From Microcaldota archaeon (GTDB lineage Archaea; Micrarchaeota; Micrarchaeia; Norongarragalinales; UBA8480), in the NCBI GenBank assembly GCA_023247085.1, contig JAHFHC010000013.1, positions 1 through 23,287 of the forward strand: DNA of 23,287 bases, written 5' to 3'. The notes beneath the pieces are model-generated. The model saw only the letters and a list, made by a program, of their open reading frames with translations. It ran no database searches and was not told the DNA's origin. Positions 1 through 5,806 of this stretch are shown piece after piece. Position numbers and translations under genes: made by a program. Each line of letters opens with the position of its first letter. Position 1 is the first letter of the stretch.

Positions 1-176
1 TTGATATTATATTGAATAATTTGTTTCCAGACTTAGTCGCAAGATCAGTTGTTGATGGTTGGATGGATAGCCCCGGGCATCGCCAAAATATACTGACTTC
101 AACTTATGATCGAGAAGGTATAGGCGTAGCTACTACGCTTTTTGGTCAAGTCTACGTAACAGAAAACTTCTGTTAA
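1..176 (+). CDS. CAP-domain (SCP/PR-1-like) protein, C-terminal fragment
   Basis: The reading frame is open from the window edge (first full codon at position 3) to the TAA at 174-176. It encodes the end of a CAP superfamily domain: the segment GWMDSPGHRQNIL is the classic W-x-x-SPGHR-x-NIL signature, followed by a glycine-valine strand (REGIGVA) and the terminal strand ending VYVTENFC. Bacterial and archaeal CAP proteins of the YkwD type are normally secreted; their biochemical role is poorly known. The start, any signal peptide and the first half of the domain lie outside the window. The family assignment is firm from the motif; the function is not. Confidence 0.8.
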   Translation, partial: DIILNNLFPDLVARSVVDGWMDSPGHRQNILTSTYDREGIGVATTLFGQVYVTENFC

Positions 177-179
177 ATG

Positions 180-343
180 TAAACAATAGAGAAACTATTT
201 CCTGTAGGCTGGCATTTTAGCAGCGGCGCTGGTCGGTTGTAAAAGTCAAGTCACCCAAAGGCTACGCATTGAGTCCAAAAGCAAAAGACTTGAAAATCTA
301 CCCAACTGCCAAATTGTTAAAAAAGAAACTAGAACAACTATAA
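180..343 (+). pseudogene. possible decayed coding remnant
   Basis: Just after the CAP gene, two short open stretches in different frames read like protein but have no credible start. One encodes VGWHFSSGAGR (204-236). The other runs from about 221 to the TAA at 341-343 and ends SPKAKDLKIYPTAKLLKKKLEQL in pieces. Joining them needs a one-base shift near 236-239. This would fit an old frameshifted gene or a short fragment left at the edge of an element. The stretch is too short to be sure it is not chance. Confidence 0.2.
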
Positions 344-559
344 TTTTAGCCGAACTGCAAAATCATTATAACAATATGCTGGAGCTGTTTTACTGCCAGT
401 AAAATTACAAGTTTGTCTTCGATGCGCAGAACTACCTCCGTGCGTGTGCTGTATTTGTACCTTACCTTGTTCTAATGCTGCAATAACAACTTTCTTCCCG
501 GCAATTTTTCCAGTCGGACAAATTTCTAATTCTTCCAGTAAAAGAATATCCCTAGTCAT
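338..559 (-). CDS. hypothetical small protein (73 aa)
   Basis: Last of four tightly packed minus-strand genes. I start it at ATG 559, directly after the TAA (563-561) of the preceding 53-aa ORF, in the string GATTAAAATG; an in-frame GTG at 568 is the alternative. The protein begins MTRDILLLEELEICPTGK, then has a basic and histidine/cysteine-containing middle (HTHGGSSAHRRQTC). No family is recognised and there is no signal peptide or membrane segment. The stop-start arrangement suggests translation by re-initiation within one mRNA. The product could be an accessory protein of a small mobile element (inference). Confidence 0.45.
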   Translation of the reverse strand: MTRDILLLEELEICPTGKIAGKKVVIAALEQGKVQIQHTHGGSSAHRRQTCNFTGSKTAPAYCYNDFAVRLKL

Positions 560-560
560 T

Positions 561-722
561 TTAATCACGCTTTAAGAAATTGGGTACATCTATGTAGCAT
601 TGAGCTTTATCTGCAGTCCAAAAATAATAATTGCCTTGTTGAACGGTTTGGCGTATATTACGGGCCACGCAGATTATTCGTTCTCCACAAATTCCTAGTG
701 GTTTATCACGCAAGCTTACCAT
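561..722 (-). CDS. hypothetical 53-aa protein, possibly the frameshifted end of the winged-helix gene
   Basis: A short ORF from ATG 722 to TAA 563-561. It starts MVSLRDKPLGICGERIICVA and ends VPNFLKRD. It overlaps the end of the upstream winged-helix gene by 17 nt and its stop abuts the next start. Two readings are possible. It may be an independent small gene of the operon. Or, because the upstream protein stops right where the wing of its winged helix should begin, skipping one base near 712-710 would join them into a protein continuing GKL-RDKPLG and then NYYFWTADK, which looks like the closing strand of a wing. No homolog is recognised. Confidence 0.4.
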   Translation of the reverse strand: MVSLRDKPLGICGERIICVARNIRQTVQQGNYYFWTADKAQCYIDVPNFLKRD

Positions 723-1065
723 CTTCTTTTAGCGATGAAATAACTTTCAAAACGGTTTTAATTGGAAGCTTTAGGTCATAGGCAATTGCACTCGTGTATG
801 CACCATCATTGTTTTGTAAATAATCTAATATCTTTTCCTTAGCTACTTTGAAAGGAACTTCTTCGACTACAATGACTTGAGGTTCAAGTCTTTCAAGTTT
901 AGCCTTAAGTCGCTCATTATCTTCTACGCTTTCAATGTATTTTTCCTTTAATTCTCCAATTATTCGTTTTTGATCAAATTCTAAACTAGGCCTTAGATAT
1001 TGGTACTGCTCAAAACCAGAGACTAAAATTCCCCTTGTTGGATTAATTAAGTCCATTTTAACCAT
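706..1065 (-). CDS. coiled-coil plus winged-helix DNA-binding protein (119 aa)
   Basis: The N-terminal third contains a charged heptad-like helix (about residues 30-60, around SVEDNERLKAKLERLEPQ). The C-terminal 45 residues look like a winged helix-turn-helix: KEKILDYLQNNDGAYTSA, then IAYDLKLPIKTVLKVISSLK and EDGKL. It probably binds DNA as a dimer (inference). The start is ATG 1065, overlapping the upstream gene by 8 nt; a second ATG at 1056 follows the upstream TAA by one base (TAAAATG), the same junction type as before the 73-aa gene, and is equally likely. The protein ends abruptly in the wing. The TATGTGCA repeats upstream of the operon are a natural candidate binding site. Confidence 0.6.
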   Translation of the reverse strand: MVKMDLINPTRGILVSGFEQYQYLRPSLEFDQKRIIGELKEKYIESVEDNERLKAKLERLEPQVIVVEEVPFKVAKEKILDYLQNNDGAYTSAIAYDLKLPIKTVLKVISSLKEDGKLA

Positions 1066-1336
1066 CTTTTTTAATTGCTTTTGCCATCTTTTGTACGTCC
1101 ACTATATCTGGATTGCTTGATGCGATTCTAATAGTCTGTTTCTTTTGATCTTCTTCCGAATCATGAGAAATTTGAACAAATGTAGGAATTTTCTTTCCTT
1201 CGACTTCAGTTATTTTAACTCCTATCACTGTTATTGGCATTAGTCCTTCGGTTTTCATTGTAGCTACAAATTCCTTAGTAAAAAAAGATTCTATACTAAT
1301 ACCATCTACTAATACCTTTTCAATCTTAACCGTCAT
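1058..1336 (-). CDS. hypothetical protein (92 aa), first gene of the small-gene operon
   Basis: Leads the minus-strand cluster of four small genes. The ATG at 1336 is preceded by a strong purine-rich ribosome site (AAGGAGAGGAAAGGG), which fixes the start. A TATA-like ATTTAAAAG lies upstream at about 1395-1387. The protein is a mix of strands and helices with alternating valine/isoleucine (KIEKVLVDGISIESFF, then PITVIGVKITEVEGKKIPTF) and a charged end (MAKAIKKDG). No family is recognised, and there is no membrane segment. Its place in front of a winged-helix gene and beside iteron-like repeats suggests a plasmid- or element-maintenance role, which is inference only. Confidence 0.55.
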   Translation of the reverse strand: MTVKIEKVLVDGISIESFFTKEFVATMKTEGLMPITVIGVKITEVEGKKIPTFVQISHDSEEDQKKQTIRIASSNPDIVDVQKMAKAIKKDG

Positions 1337-1425
1337 CCCTTTCCTCTCCTTATGGCCTTAGTTTAGATTGATTAGGGACGTGGTCTTTTAAATCACAATG
1401 GTACGACAAAGCGACAACCCTTCAT

Positions 1426-1452
1426 GGAGTACCCTAGGGGTAGTGGTACTCC
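1426..1452. repeat. inverted repeat GGAGTACC / GGTACTCC
   Basis: Perfect 8-bp arms at 1426-1433 and 1445-1452 separated by 11 bp that contain the palindrome CCCTAGGG. Two more pairs form beyond a single mismatch. It lies between the small-gene operon promoter and the TATGTGCA cluster, so it may be an operator, part of an origin, or an RNA hairpin. Confidence 0.55.
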
Positions 1453-1489
1453 TTGGTAAACATGGTCTTCCGTTTTTATACTTGTTAAT

Positions 1490-1623
1490 TATGTGCAACT
1501 AAGGTAATAAATGTGCAGAACCTATTCTATGTGCAATGCCCTGGAAGTGGGCGTTGCACATAAATTAACTATTGGTTGGTAGTTTCTTGTGTTTTATGTG
1601 CAAGTGGCTGAATTTATGTGCAG
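1490..1623. repeat. iteron-like cluster of six TATGTGCA elements
   Basis: The 407-bp gene-free region 1337-1743 contains five direct copies of (T/A)ATGTGCA(A/G), at 1490-1498, 1510-1518, 1528-1536, 1595-1603 and 1615-1623, and one inverted copy TTGCACATA at 1554-1562. The spacing is 20 bp in the first and last pairs and 18 bp between the second and third copies, close to two helical turns, so bound proteins would lie on one face of the helix. The cluster sits upstream of both the minus-strand small-gene operon and the plus-strand DUF4389 gene. The arrangement fits an iteron-type replication origin or a cooperative operator. Outside the repeats and hairpins I see only promoter-like AT-rich sequence here. 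Confidence 0.7.
1528..1562. repeat. long hairpin, 14-bp arms
   Basis: TATGTGCAATGCCC (1528-1541) faces GGGCGTTGCACATA (1549-1562) across a 7-nt loop. The single mismatch would be a G-U pair if transcribed. The outer parts of both arms are copies of the TATGTGCA element, so the hairpin is the inverted pair within the cluster plus a GC-rich clamp. Confidence 0.75.
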
Positions 1624-1743
1624 TTTTGGTAAATCGATATTGAAGTTGTTTTTGTGAGCTTCTGCAATTAAGACACAAATATTGTGGTGTGGCTATACCC
1701 TTTAAATTTAGCGAGCATAAATGTATTGGAAGGTGTTTTTGTT

Positions 1744-2025
1744 ATGAATTCGGTTCAATTAAAAGTAAATGTTCCTGCTAAGTCTTCGCGCAAGGAGCTG
1801 TTAGTTAGGCTAGTTTATTGGATTCCTCTTGTGTTTGTAGCTTATGTCCTTGAATTAGCTACTCTGATTTGCTTAATTGTTAACTTTTTCTCTGTGCTAT
1901 TTCGCCAAAGAGTGAGCATGACTTTTGCTAAAGTTCAAAAAACCACTGTTGATTATTTAACTAAGATGTGGGCTTACTATACGTTTTTGACTGACGAACG
2001 CCCACCAATAATCCCAGAAGGTTAG
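1744..2025 (+). CDS. DUF4389 membrane protein (93 aa)
   Basis: Small membrane protein matching the DUF4389 pattern: an N-terminal RLVYWIPLVFVAYVLELATL helix running into a second hydrophobic stretch (ICLIVNFFSVLF), and the conserved end YLTKMWAYYTFLTDERPPI, where the family has a Tyr-rich helix followed by L-T-D-x-x-PP. The role of the family is unknown. I chose ATG 1744 because GGAAGGTG stands at 1728-1735 and a TATA box (TTTAAATTTA, 1701-1710) would start transcription near 1730; the longer frame from 1684 would begin before the promoter. The stop codon overlaps the stop of the convergent cupin gene (2022-2025). Confidence 0.8.
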   Translation: MNSVQLKVNVPAKSSRKELLVRLVYWIPLVFVAYVLELATLICLIVNFFSVLFRQRVSMTFAKVQKTTVDYLTKMWAYYTFLTDERPPIIPEG

Positions 2026-2408
2026 ACCCAAGTTATGTCGTTTGGGTCTTCATCCCACTTAAAGATGTGAAGCACGAACGGTTCTTTTCCCAGGTTGTGC
2101 AGCGCGTGGCTATCTTTTGGCTGAATTAAGAAAATGTCGCCTTTCTTTGCGTCATATGGTTGCTCGTTAATTGTTATTTTGCCTTCTCCACTTTCAACTA
2201 GGAAAACTTCTCGCACAATCGCGTGAAAGTGTGGTGCAACACTTGCATTTTTTGGAAAAGAAACAATTTGATACTTCGCACCTTTAACGCCAATATTGGT
2301 TTCGCCAAAAACACTTATTTTGTCATAAGTGTAAACTTTTTTGCCTTGAATGTTAAAAACGCGAGGCGTTAATTTTTTGAGCGACTTACTTGTATTTGTT
2401 TTTTTCAT
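2022..2408 (-). CDS. cupin-domain protein (128 aa)
   Basis: Single-domain cupin. The first metal-binding motif is PHFHAIVREVFLVESGEG (His60, His62, Glu67, then Gly) and the second is KGDIFLIQPKDSHALHN (His101, Asn105), so all usual metal ligands are present. Small cupins act as metal-dependent isomerases, dioxygenases or ligand sensors, and the sequence alone does not say which. It is the third gene of the minus-strand operon; its ATG overlaps the stop of the YjbQ gene by 4 nt (ATGA type). An N-terminal basic segment (about residues 1-15) precedes the fold. Confidence 0.85.
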   Translation of the reverse strand: MKKTNTSKSLKKLTPRVFNIQGKKVYTYDKISVFGETNIGVKGAKYQIVSFPKNASVAPHFHAIVREVFLVESGEGKITINEQPYDAKKGDIFLIQPKDSHALHNLGKEPFVLHIFKWDEDPNDITWV

Positions 2409-2842
2409 TGTCCGATCACGGTTATTGATACCTTTCTAAATCGTGCAGAGTCTAGTTCAATTAAGAAAATGCTTTGCCAAGTTCCTAGTTTTAATTTTCC
2501 ATTTACAATCGGAATTGTTTGTGAATTGCCAATTAGTGCTGCAAGTACGTGACTGCGTCCATTTTGTGGCTCGTTTTTTGGAACGTTGCGCTTGTGCAAA
2601 TCGTTGTGGTTATAATGTTTATTCGCTGGTGCAATTTGTTTTAATTTAGCTCGTAAGTCTTCAAAGAATCCTTCTTCATATTCATTAACAAAAATTGCAG
2701 TCGTAGTATGTTGAGTTGCTATTGTTGCAATTCCGTTTTTAACTCGGCTTTGGTTGATTTCTTCTTGTACTTGTTCGGTTATTTCGGTTATGTCAAATCC
2801 TTTCGTTGTATTTAGTTCAATTTCTGTTGTTTTGACAATCAT
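2405..2842 (-). CDS. yjbQ: YjbQ/UPF0047 family protein (145 aa)
   Basis: Full-length member of the secondary thiamine-phosphate synthase-like family YjbQ (UPF0047), normally about 130-145 aa. The family signatures are visible: HTTTAIFVNEYE (residues 45-56), NGRSHVLAALIG (94-105), and GKLKLGTWQSIFLIELD (115-131). E. coli YjbQ has weak thiamine phosphate synthase activity; the physiological role is unsettled. It overlaps the methyltransferase stop and the cupin start by 4 nt each, so the three are co-translated. The family call is sure; the function in this operon is open. Confidence 0.92.
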   Translation of the reverse strand: MIVKTTEIELNTTKGFDITEITEQVQEEINQSRVKNGIATIATQHTTTAIFVNEYEEGFFEDLRAKLKQIAPANKHYNHNDLHKRNVPKNEPQNGRSHVLAALIGNSQTIPIVNGKLKLGTWQSIFLIELDSARFRKVSITVIGQ

Positions 2843-3717
2843 TTTCTCACCTCTAATACGTGCAGCGTGTGATATTCTGGAACGGTTGGCTGGTCAAATC
2901 CGAGGTTTTCTATTTTGATTTGACGTAAGCCATATTTTTCAAAAAATGCCTTCCATGCTTTTGGTGTTTGAAAGTTAAATGGTACATTGACTTTATTTTC
3001 TTCAAATTCGCTGTAGTGGATTACGCGGTTGTAAAAGTGATCAAAGAATAGATTAGCTAAGCGTTGTGCTTCTTCATTTAGGTTTTTAGAGTACTCAGTA
3101 ATTCCGTAAACTGATTCAATTACAATTATGCGGCCATTATTTTTCGTTACGCGTCTAGCTTCAGTTATAACTTCAACTGGATCGTTACTGTGGTGCAATA
3201 CGGTTAAAACTAGGGTTGTATCGAAAAAATTGTCTTCAAATGGTAGCTTGCCATTTTGTTTTGTAAACACGAAGGGTAGTTCAATGTTTGAGATGTTGCC
3301 GTTTTCGTAAACATCGGCAAGTACAACGTGCCTACCTTGTTTTGAAATTAGTTCTCCAATTTTTCCATCTCCGCAGCCAAGGTCAAGCACTTGATGCCCT
3401 AAAATATGTGGTTTTATTTGACTGAACATTATTTGCGCGCGATTAGCTAGTTTAATAGGAATTCGCTGAGTTATGCGTTTTTGATCAAATAACTGGTGTA
3501 TGTTTTTCTCATAATTTGCAACTTTGTCATAGTGTTTAGCAGATTTTACAACTACGTCTACAACTTGTTTTGCATCCGTTACCTCTAAGTATTCTAGAAC
3601 TTCAGTTAGTCGTTGAATTATGTATTTTTCAACATCGGTATTTTGAAATACTTCCTTTATTTCTGGAATTTTCGCACCAAATGCATTTTGTTTTTTGTTA
3701 ATAATTTTTTCCATCAT
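2839..3717 (-). CDS. class I SAM-dependent methyltransferase (292 aa)
   Basis: Rossmann-type methyltransferase. Motif I is VLDLGCGDG (residues 110-118); motif II ends with the acidic residue in VVLADVYE; the DNFFDTTLVLTVLHH segment is the usual post-II/motif IV strand of Methyltransf_11 proteins, followed by ARRVTKNNGRIIVIES. About 100 helical residues precede the domain, and a C-terminal sheet region (GLRQIKIENLGF, then PEYHTLHVLEVRK) closes it. The substrate is unknown. It heads the operon with yjbQ and the cupin. ATG 3717 is followed at once by ATG 3714; the TATA box at 3750-3741 puts the transcript start at or just before the first ATG, so the mRNA is leaderless. Confidence 0.85.
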   Translation of the reverse strand: MMEKIINKKQNAFGAKIPEIKEVFQNTDVEKYIIQRLTEVLEYLEVTDAKQVVDVVVKSAKHYDKVANYEKNIHQLFDQKRITQRIPIKLANRAQIMFSQIKPHILGHQVLDLGCGDGKIGELISKQGRHVVLADVYENGNISNIELPFVFTKQNGKLPFEDNFFDTTLVLTVLHHSNDPVEVITEARRVTKNNGRIIVIESVYGITEYSKNLNEEAQRLANLFFDHFYNRVIHYSEFEENKVNVPFNFQTPKAWKAFFEKYGLRQIKIENLGFDQPTVPEYHTLHVLEVRK

Positions 3718-3740
3718 TGCAGTTACTAGCGAATAATTTA

Positions 3741-3809
3741 GTATTTATAACTAATTCTCCCTTAGGGAGGAAAACCTTACTTTCCCCATGGGGAAGAGCT
3801 TTATAAATA
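3741..3809. promoter_or_regulatory. divergent TATA boxes flanking twin palindromic operators
   Basis: Minus-strand TATA box TTATAAATAC (3750-3741) serves the methyltransferase operon; plus-strand TATA box TTTATAAATA (3800-3809) serves the regulator. Between them are palindrome CTCCCTTAGGGAG (3757-3769) and palindrome TTCCCCATGGGGAA (3782-3795). Each palindrome stands 4-6 bp upstream of its own TATA box, where the BRE would be, in a nearly symmetric layout. The neighbouring TrmB-like protein is the obvious ligand. In Pyrococcus/Thermococcus TrmB proteins, sites upstream of BRE/TATA activate while sites over or downstream of TATA repress, so activation at both promoters is possible (inference). 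Confidence 0.7.
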
Positions 3810-3828
3810 GCTAGTGCGTAGATATTTC

Positions 3829-4584
3829 GTGGATACTAAGATACTTGAAGAAATCGGCTTAACTCCTGGCGAAATTAAGGTTTACTTGGCGTTGATTGGC
3901 TTAGGAGAAACGTCAACTGGCCCAATTGTCCAAGAGTCTAATGTTTCAGTTTCAAAAGTTTATAATATTCTTGACCGTTTAGCAAAAAAAGGGCTAGCTA
4001 GTCACATTGTTCGAGGCAACGTAAAATACTTCAAAGCAGCTGATCCGTGGTTATTACTTAGTTACTTAAAAGAAAAGGAAGCGCGAATAAAAGCGCAAGA
4101 AATTCAATTGGAGCGCATTATTCCTGAGTTACAATTAAAGCAAAATTCAGTTGTAACTGAAGAAACGGCACAAGTTTTCGATGGTTTACGCGGGATTCAA
4201 ACTGCGCGTGAACGTACGTTGAATATTATGAAAAAAGGAGACGAAATGTGGATCATTGGTATTGCGCGTACGCCTTATGATCGGTTAACCACTTATTTCA
4301 ACGAATATCACAAACGTAGGGTGAAGAAAGGAATTAGGTGTAAATATATCTACAACGACTACGCTCGTAAGCCGTTTGGGGAACATTCGGCTGCTTTTCC
4401 ATTAAGTGAAGTGAAATATACTCCTGAAGGTATGGTTACCCATGCGTGGATAGAAATCTACGCTGATACGGTTACAATTGGGCTTAATTTCAAGCAGTCT
4501 TTTTCAGTTGTCATTCAGAATCAAGATGTTGCAGATTCGTTTAGAAACTACGCTCGTTTATTGTGGCAAATGGCAAAGAAGTAG
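3829..4584 (+). CDS. TrmB-family transcriptional regulator (251 aa)
   Basis: The N-terminus (residues 1-75, starting MDTKILEEIGLTPGEIKVYL) is the TrmB winged helix, with SVSKVYNILDRLAKKGL as recognition helix and wing lead-in. A coiled-coil helix follows (YLKEKEARIKAQEIQLERI), then a PLD-like C-terminal domain (GLRGIQTARERTLNIMKKG, then WIIGIARTP). It lacks the long sugar-binding domain of Thermococcus TrmB and so belongs to the shorter TrmB-like group with unknown effector. I chose GTG 3829 because the TATA box at 3800-3809 predicts transcription starting there; the GTG at 3814 would precede the transcript. It likely controls itself and the divergent operon. Confidence 0.85.
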   Translation: MDTKILEEIGLTPGEIKVYLALIGLGETSTGPIVQESNVSVSKVYNILDRLAKKGLASHIVRGNVKYFKAADPWLLLSYLKEKEARIKAQEIQLERIIPELQLKQNSVVTEETAQVFDGLRGIQTARERTLNIMKKGDEMWIIGIARTPYDRLTTYFNEYHKRRVKKGIRCKYIYNDYARKPFGEHSAAFPLSEVKYTPEGMVTHAWIEIYADTVTIGLNFKQSFSVVIQNQDVADSFRNYARLLWQMAKK

Positions 4585-4599
4585 TGAAGCACGGTGGTG

Positions 4600-5136
4600 T
4601 TAGCGTTTCGGAAACACTTTTGGCAGTTCTTCGTGGCATTTTTGGTAGAATTCAAGAAAAGCTTCTGTTTCTTCTTTAATGTATTGTTCAATTTTGTCGT
4701 ATTCTTTGTTTCTGTACCATGGGGCTATTACGCTTCCGTTTGTTTTTTTTGAAGTGAAGTTATGCATTCCGCAGCCTTTGAATTGGCCTTTGTTTAAGAT
4801 AACGAAAAGTGATTGTATGTCAATTGCTGGAGAATTGTACGTGAAATCATAAATGTCAAAAGGTATTGCGTGTTGTAAGCATTTGGTTTTCAAGAATTTG
4901 CGTTCATAGTTTAAATTGTTTCCAACGGGTATAAATGACCAGGGTTTTAGCAAGGGAATAAACTCTTTTAGAATTCCTTCTTCTCCTTTTTCCCATTCTT
5001 TCAAAATGTTCAACGAACCTGCAGGCGTGCCGTTTGCGTTCATTTCTTGATATTGAATAGTGATTATTTTGTCCTTTATCGGATTAGGTGTAGCGCCTTC
5101 GCTGAAAGTTTCAATGTCTAGATAAAAATAAGCCAT
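4600..5136 (-). CDS. predicted DEDD-type 3'-5' exonuclease (178 aa)
   Basis: RNase H-like exonuclease fold. The N-terminus MAYFYLDIETFSEG carries the first DxE motif (Asp7, Glu9); PVGNNLNYERKFL (70-82) takes the position of the N-x-x-F-D motif II but has Glu78 where Asp is usual; a C-terminal helix rich in acidic residues (YDKIEQYIKEETEAF) corresponds to motif III, again with Glu. It resembles PolB-type proofreading exonucleases standing alone. The start ATG 5136 is chosen because the protein then begins at motif I and an AAACTTAAAA TATA element lies at 5170-5161, about 29 nt upstream. It is divergent from the 180-aa gene. If the substitutions are real, the metal site is altered and activity is uncertain. 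Confidence 0.6.
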   Translation of the reverse strand: MAYFYLDIETFSEGATPNPIKDKIITIQYQEMNANGTPAGSLNILKEWEKGEEGILKEFIPLLKPWSFIPVGNNLNYERKFLKTKCLQHAIPFDIYDFTYNSPAIDIQSLFVILNKGQFKGCGMHNFTSKKTNGSVIAPWYRNKEYDKIEQYIKEETEAFLEFYQKCHEELPKVFPKR

Positions 5137-5235
5137 TAGCAATAAATAGCAGGTTAAGGGTTTTAAGTTTACGTTATTGTCCGGTGTCCCATTAACCCTT
5201 GGCCTTTTTATTTGACTTTTGTTTTGTTTATTTTG

Positions 5236-5778
5236 ATGGCTGTTTTTTCTTCTAATTTTGATCATTTGCGTGAATTGTTTGTACAGCGTAATTCAGATGG
5301 TTTAAAGCAATTTGCTGTTGAAACTAGTTTGCAAGCGTTGCAAAACAACGATAGGCGATTAGTTCAATTCAGTATAGTTAGCTATTCGTTGGCGAAATTA
5401 ATGGAAAAGCCTTACATTGTGCACAGTAGCCGTTGGGCTAAGTTTTCGAAATTTTTATTACAAAAACTGGCGCAAGCTGATAAGTGCGATGAAGCTTCTA
5501 AAACTTGCGACGATGCGTTATTTGCTATTGTCTCAGAGTTACGCGATTTAAGTTCCGATTTAGGGAGATTTGTATTTAATGTAGTTGAAAAAGCTAAAGT
5601 AAAAGCAGCTACAGAAATTTATTGTCACGGCGCTTCAATTGGAGTGGCAATTGAATTAACTGGCGCAGACCGGAAGGAATTAATGAGTTATATTGGTGGT
5701 ATGACTTTAGCAGATAAGTTTGAAACTAAAACAGTTAGCCAAAGGTTAACGCGCGTTGAAAAACTTTTCAAAAAATAA
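5236..5778 (+). CDS. conserved-looking helical protein of unknown function (180 aa)
   Basis: No family is recognised. The protein is almost all helix: FDHLRELFVQRNSDGLKQFA, then RRLVQFSIVSYSLAKLMEKP and SRWAKFSKFLLQKLAQADKC. A glycine-rich middle part (ATEIYCHGASIGVAIELTG) and a basic end (RLTRVEKLFKK) follow. I start it at ATG 5236; a TATA-like TTTTTATTTG at about 5206-5215 lies the usual distance upstream, giving a leaderless mRNA. The PIN-domain gene follows 28 nt downstream on the same strand, so the two probably form one transcript and may work together, for example as nuclease and partner (inference). Confidence 0.55.
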   Translation: MAVFSSNFDHLRELFVQRNSDGLKQFAVETSLQALQNNDRRLVQFSIVSYSLAKLMEKPYIVHSSRWAKFSKFLLQKLAQADKCDEASKTCDDALFAIVSELRDLSSDLGRFVFNVVEKAKVKAATEIYCHGASIGVAIELTGADRKELMSYIGGMTLADKFETKTVSQRLTRVEKLFKK

Positions 5779-5806
5779 AATTGTTTAAATTTTGTGGTAA
5801 GATTAC

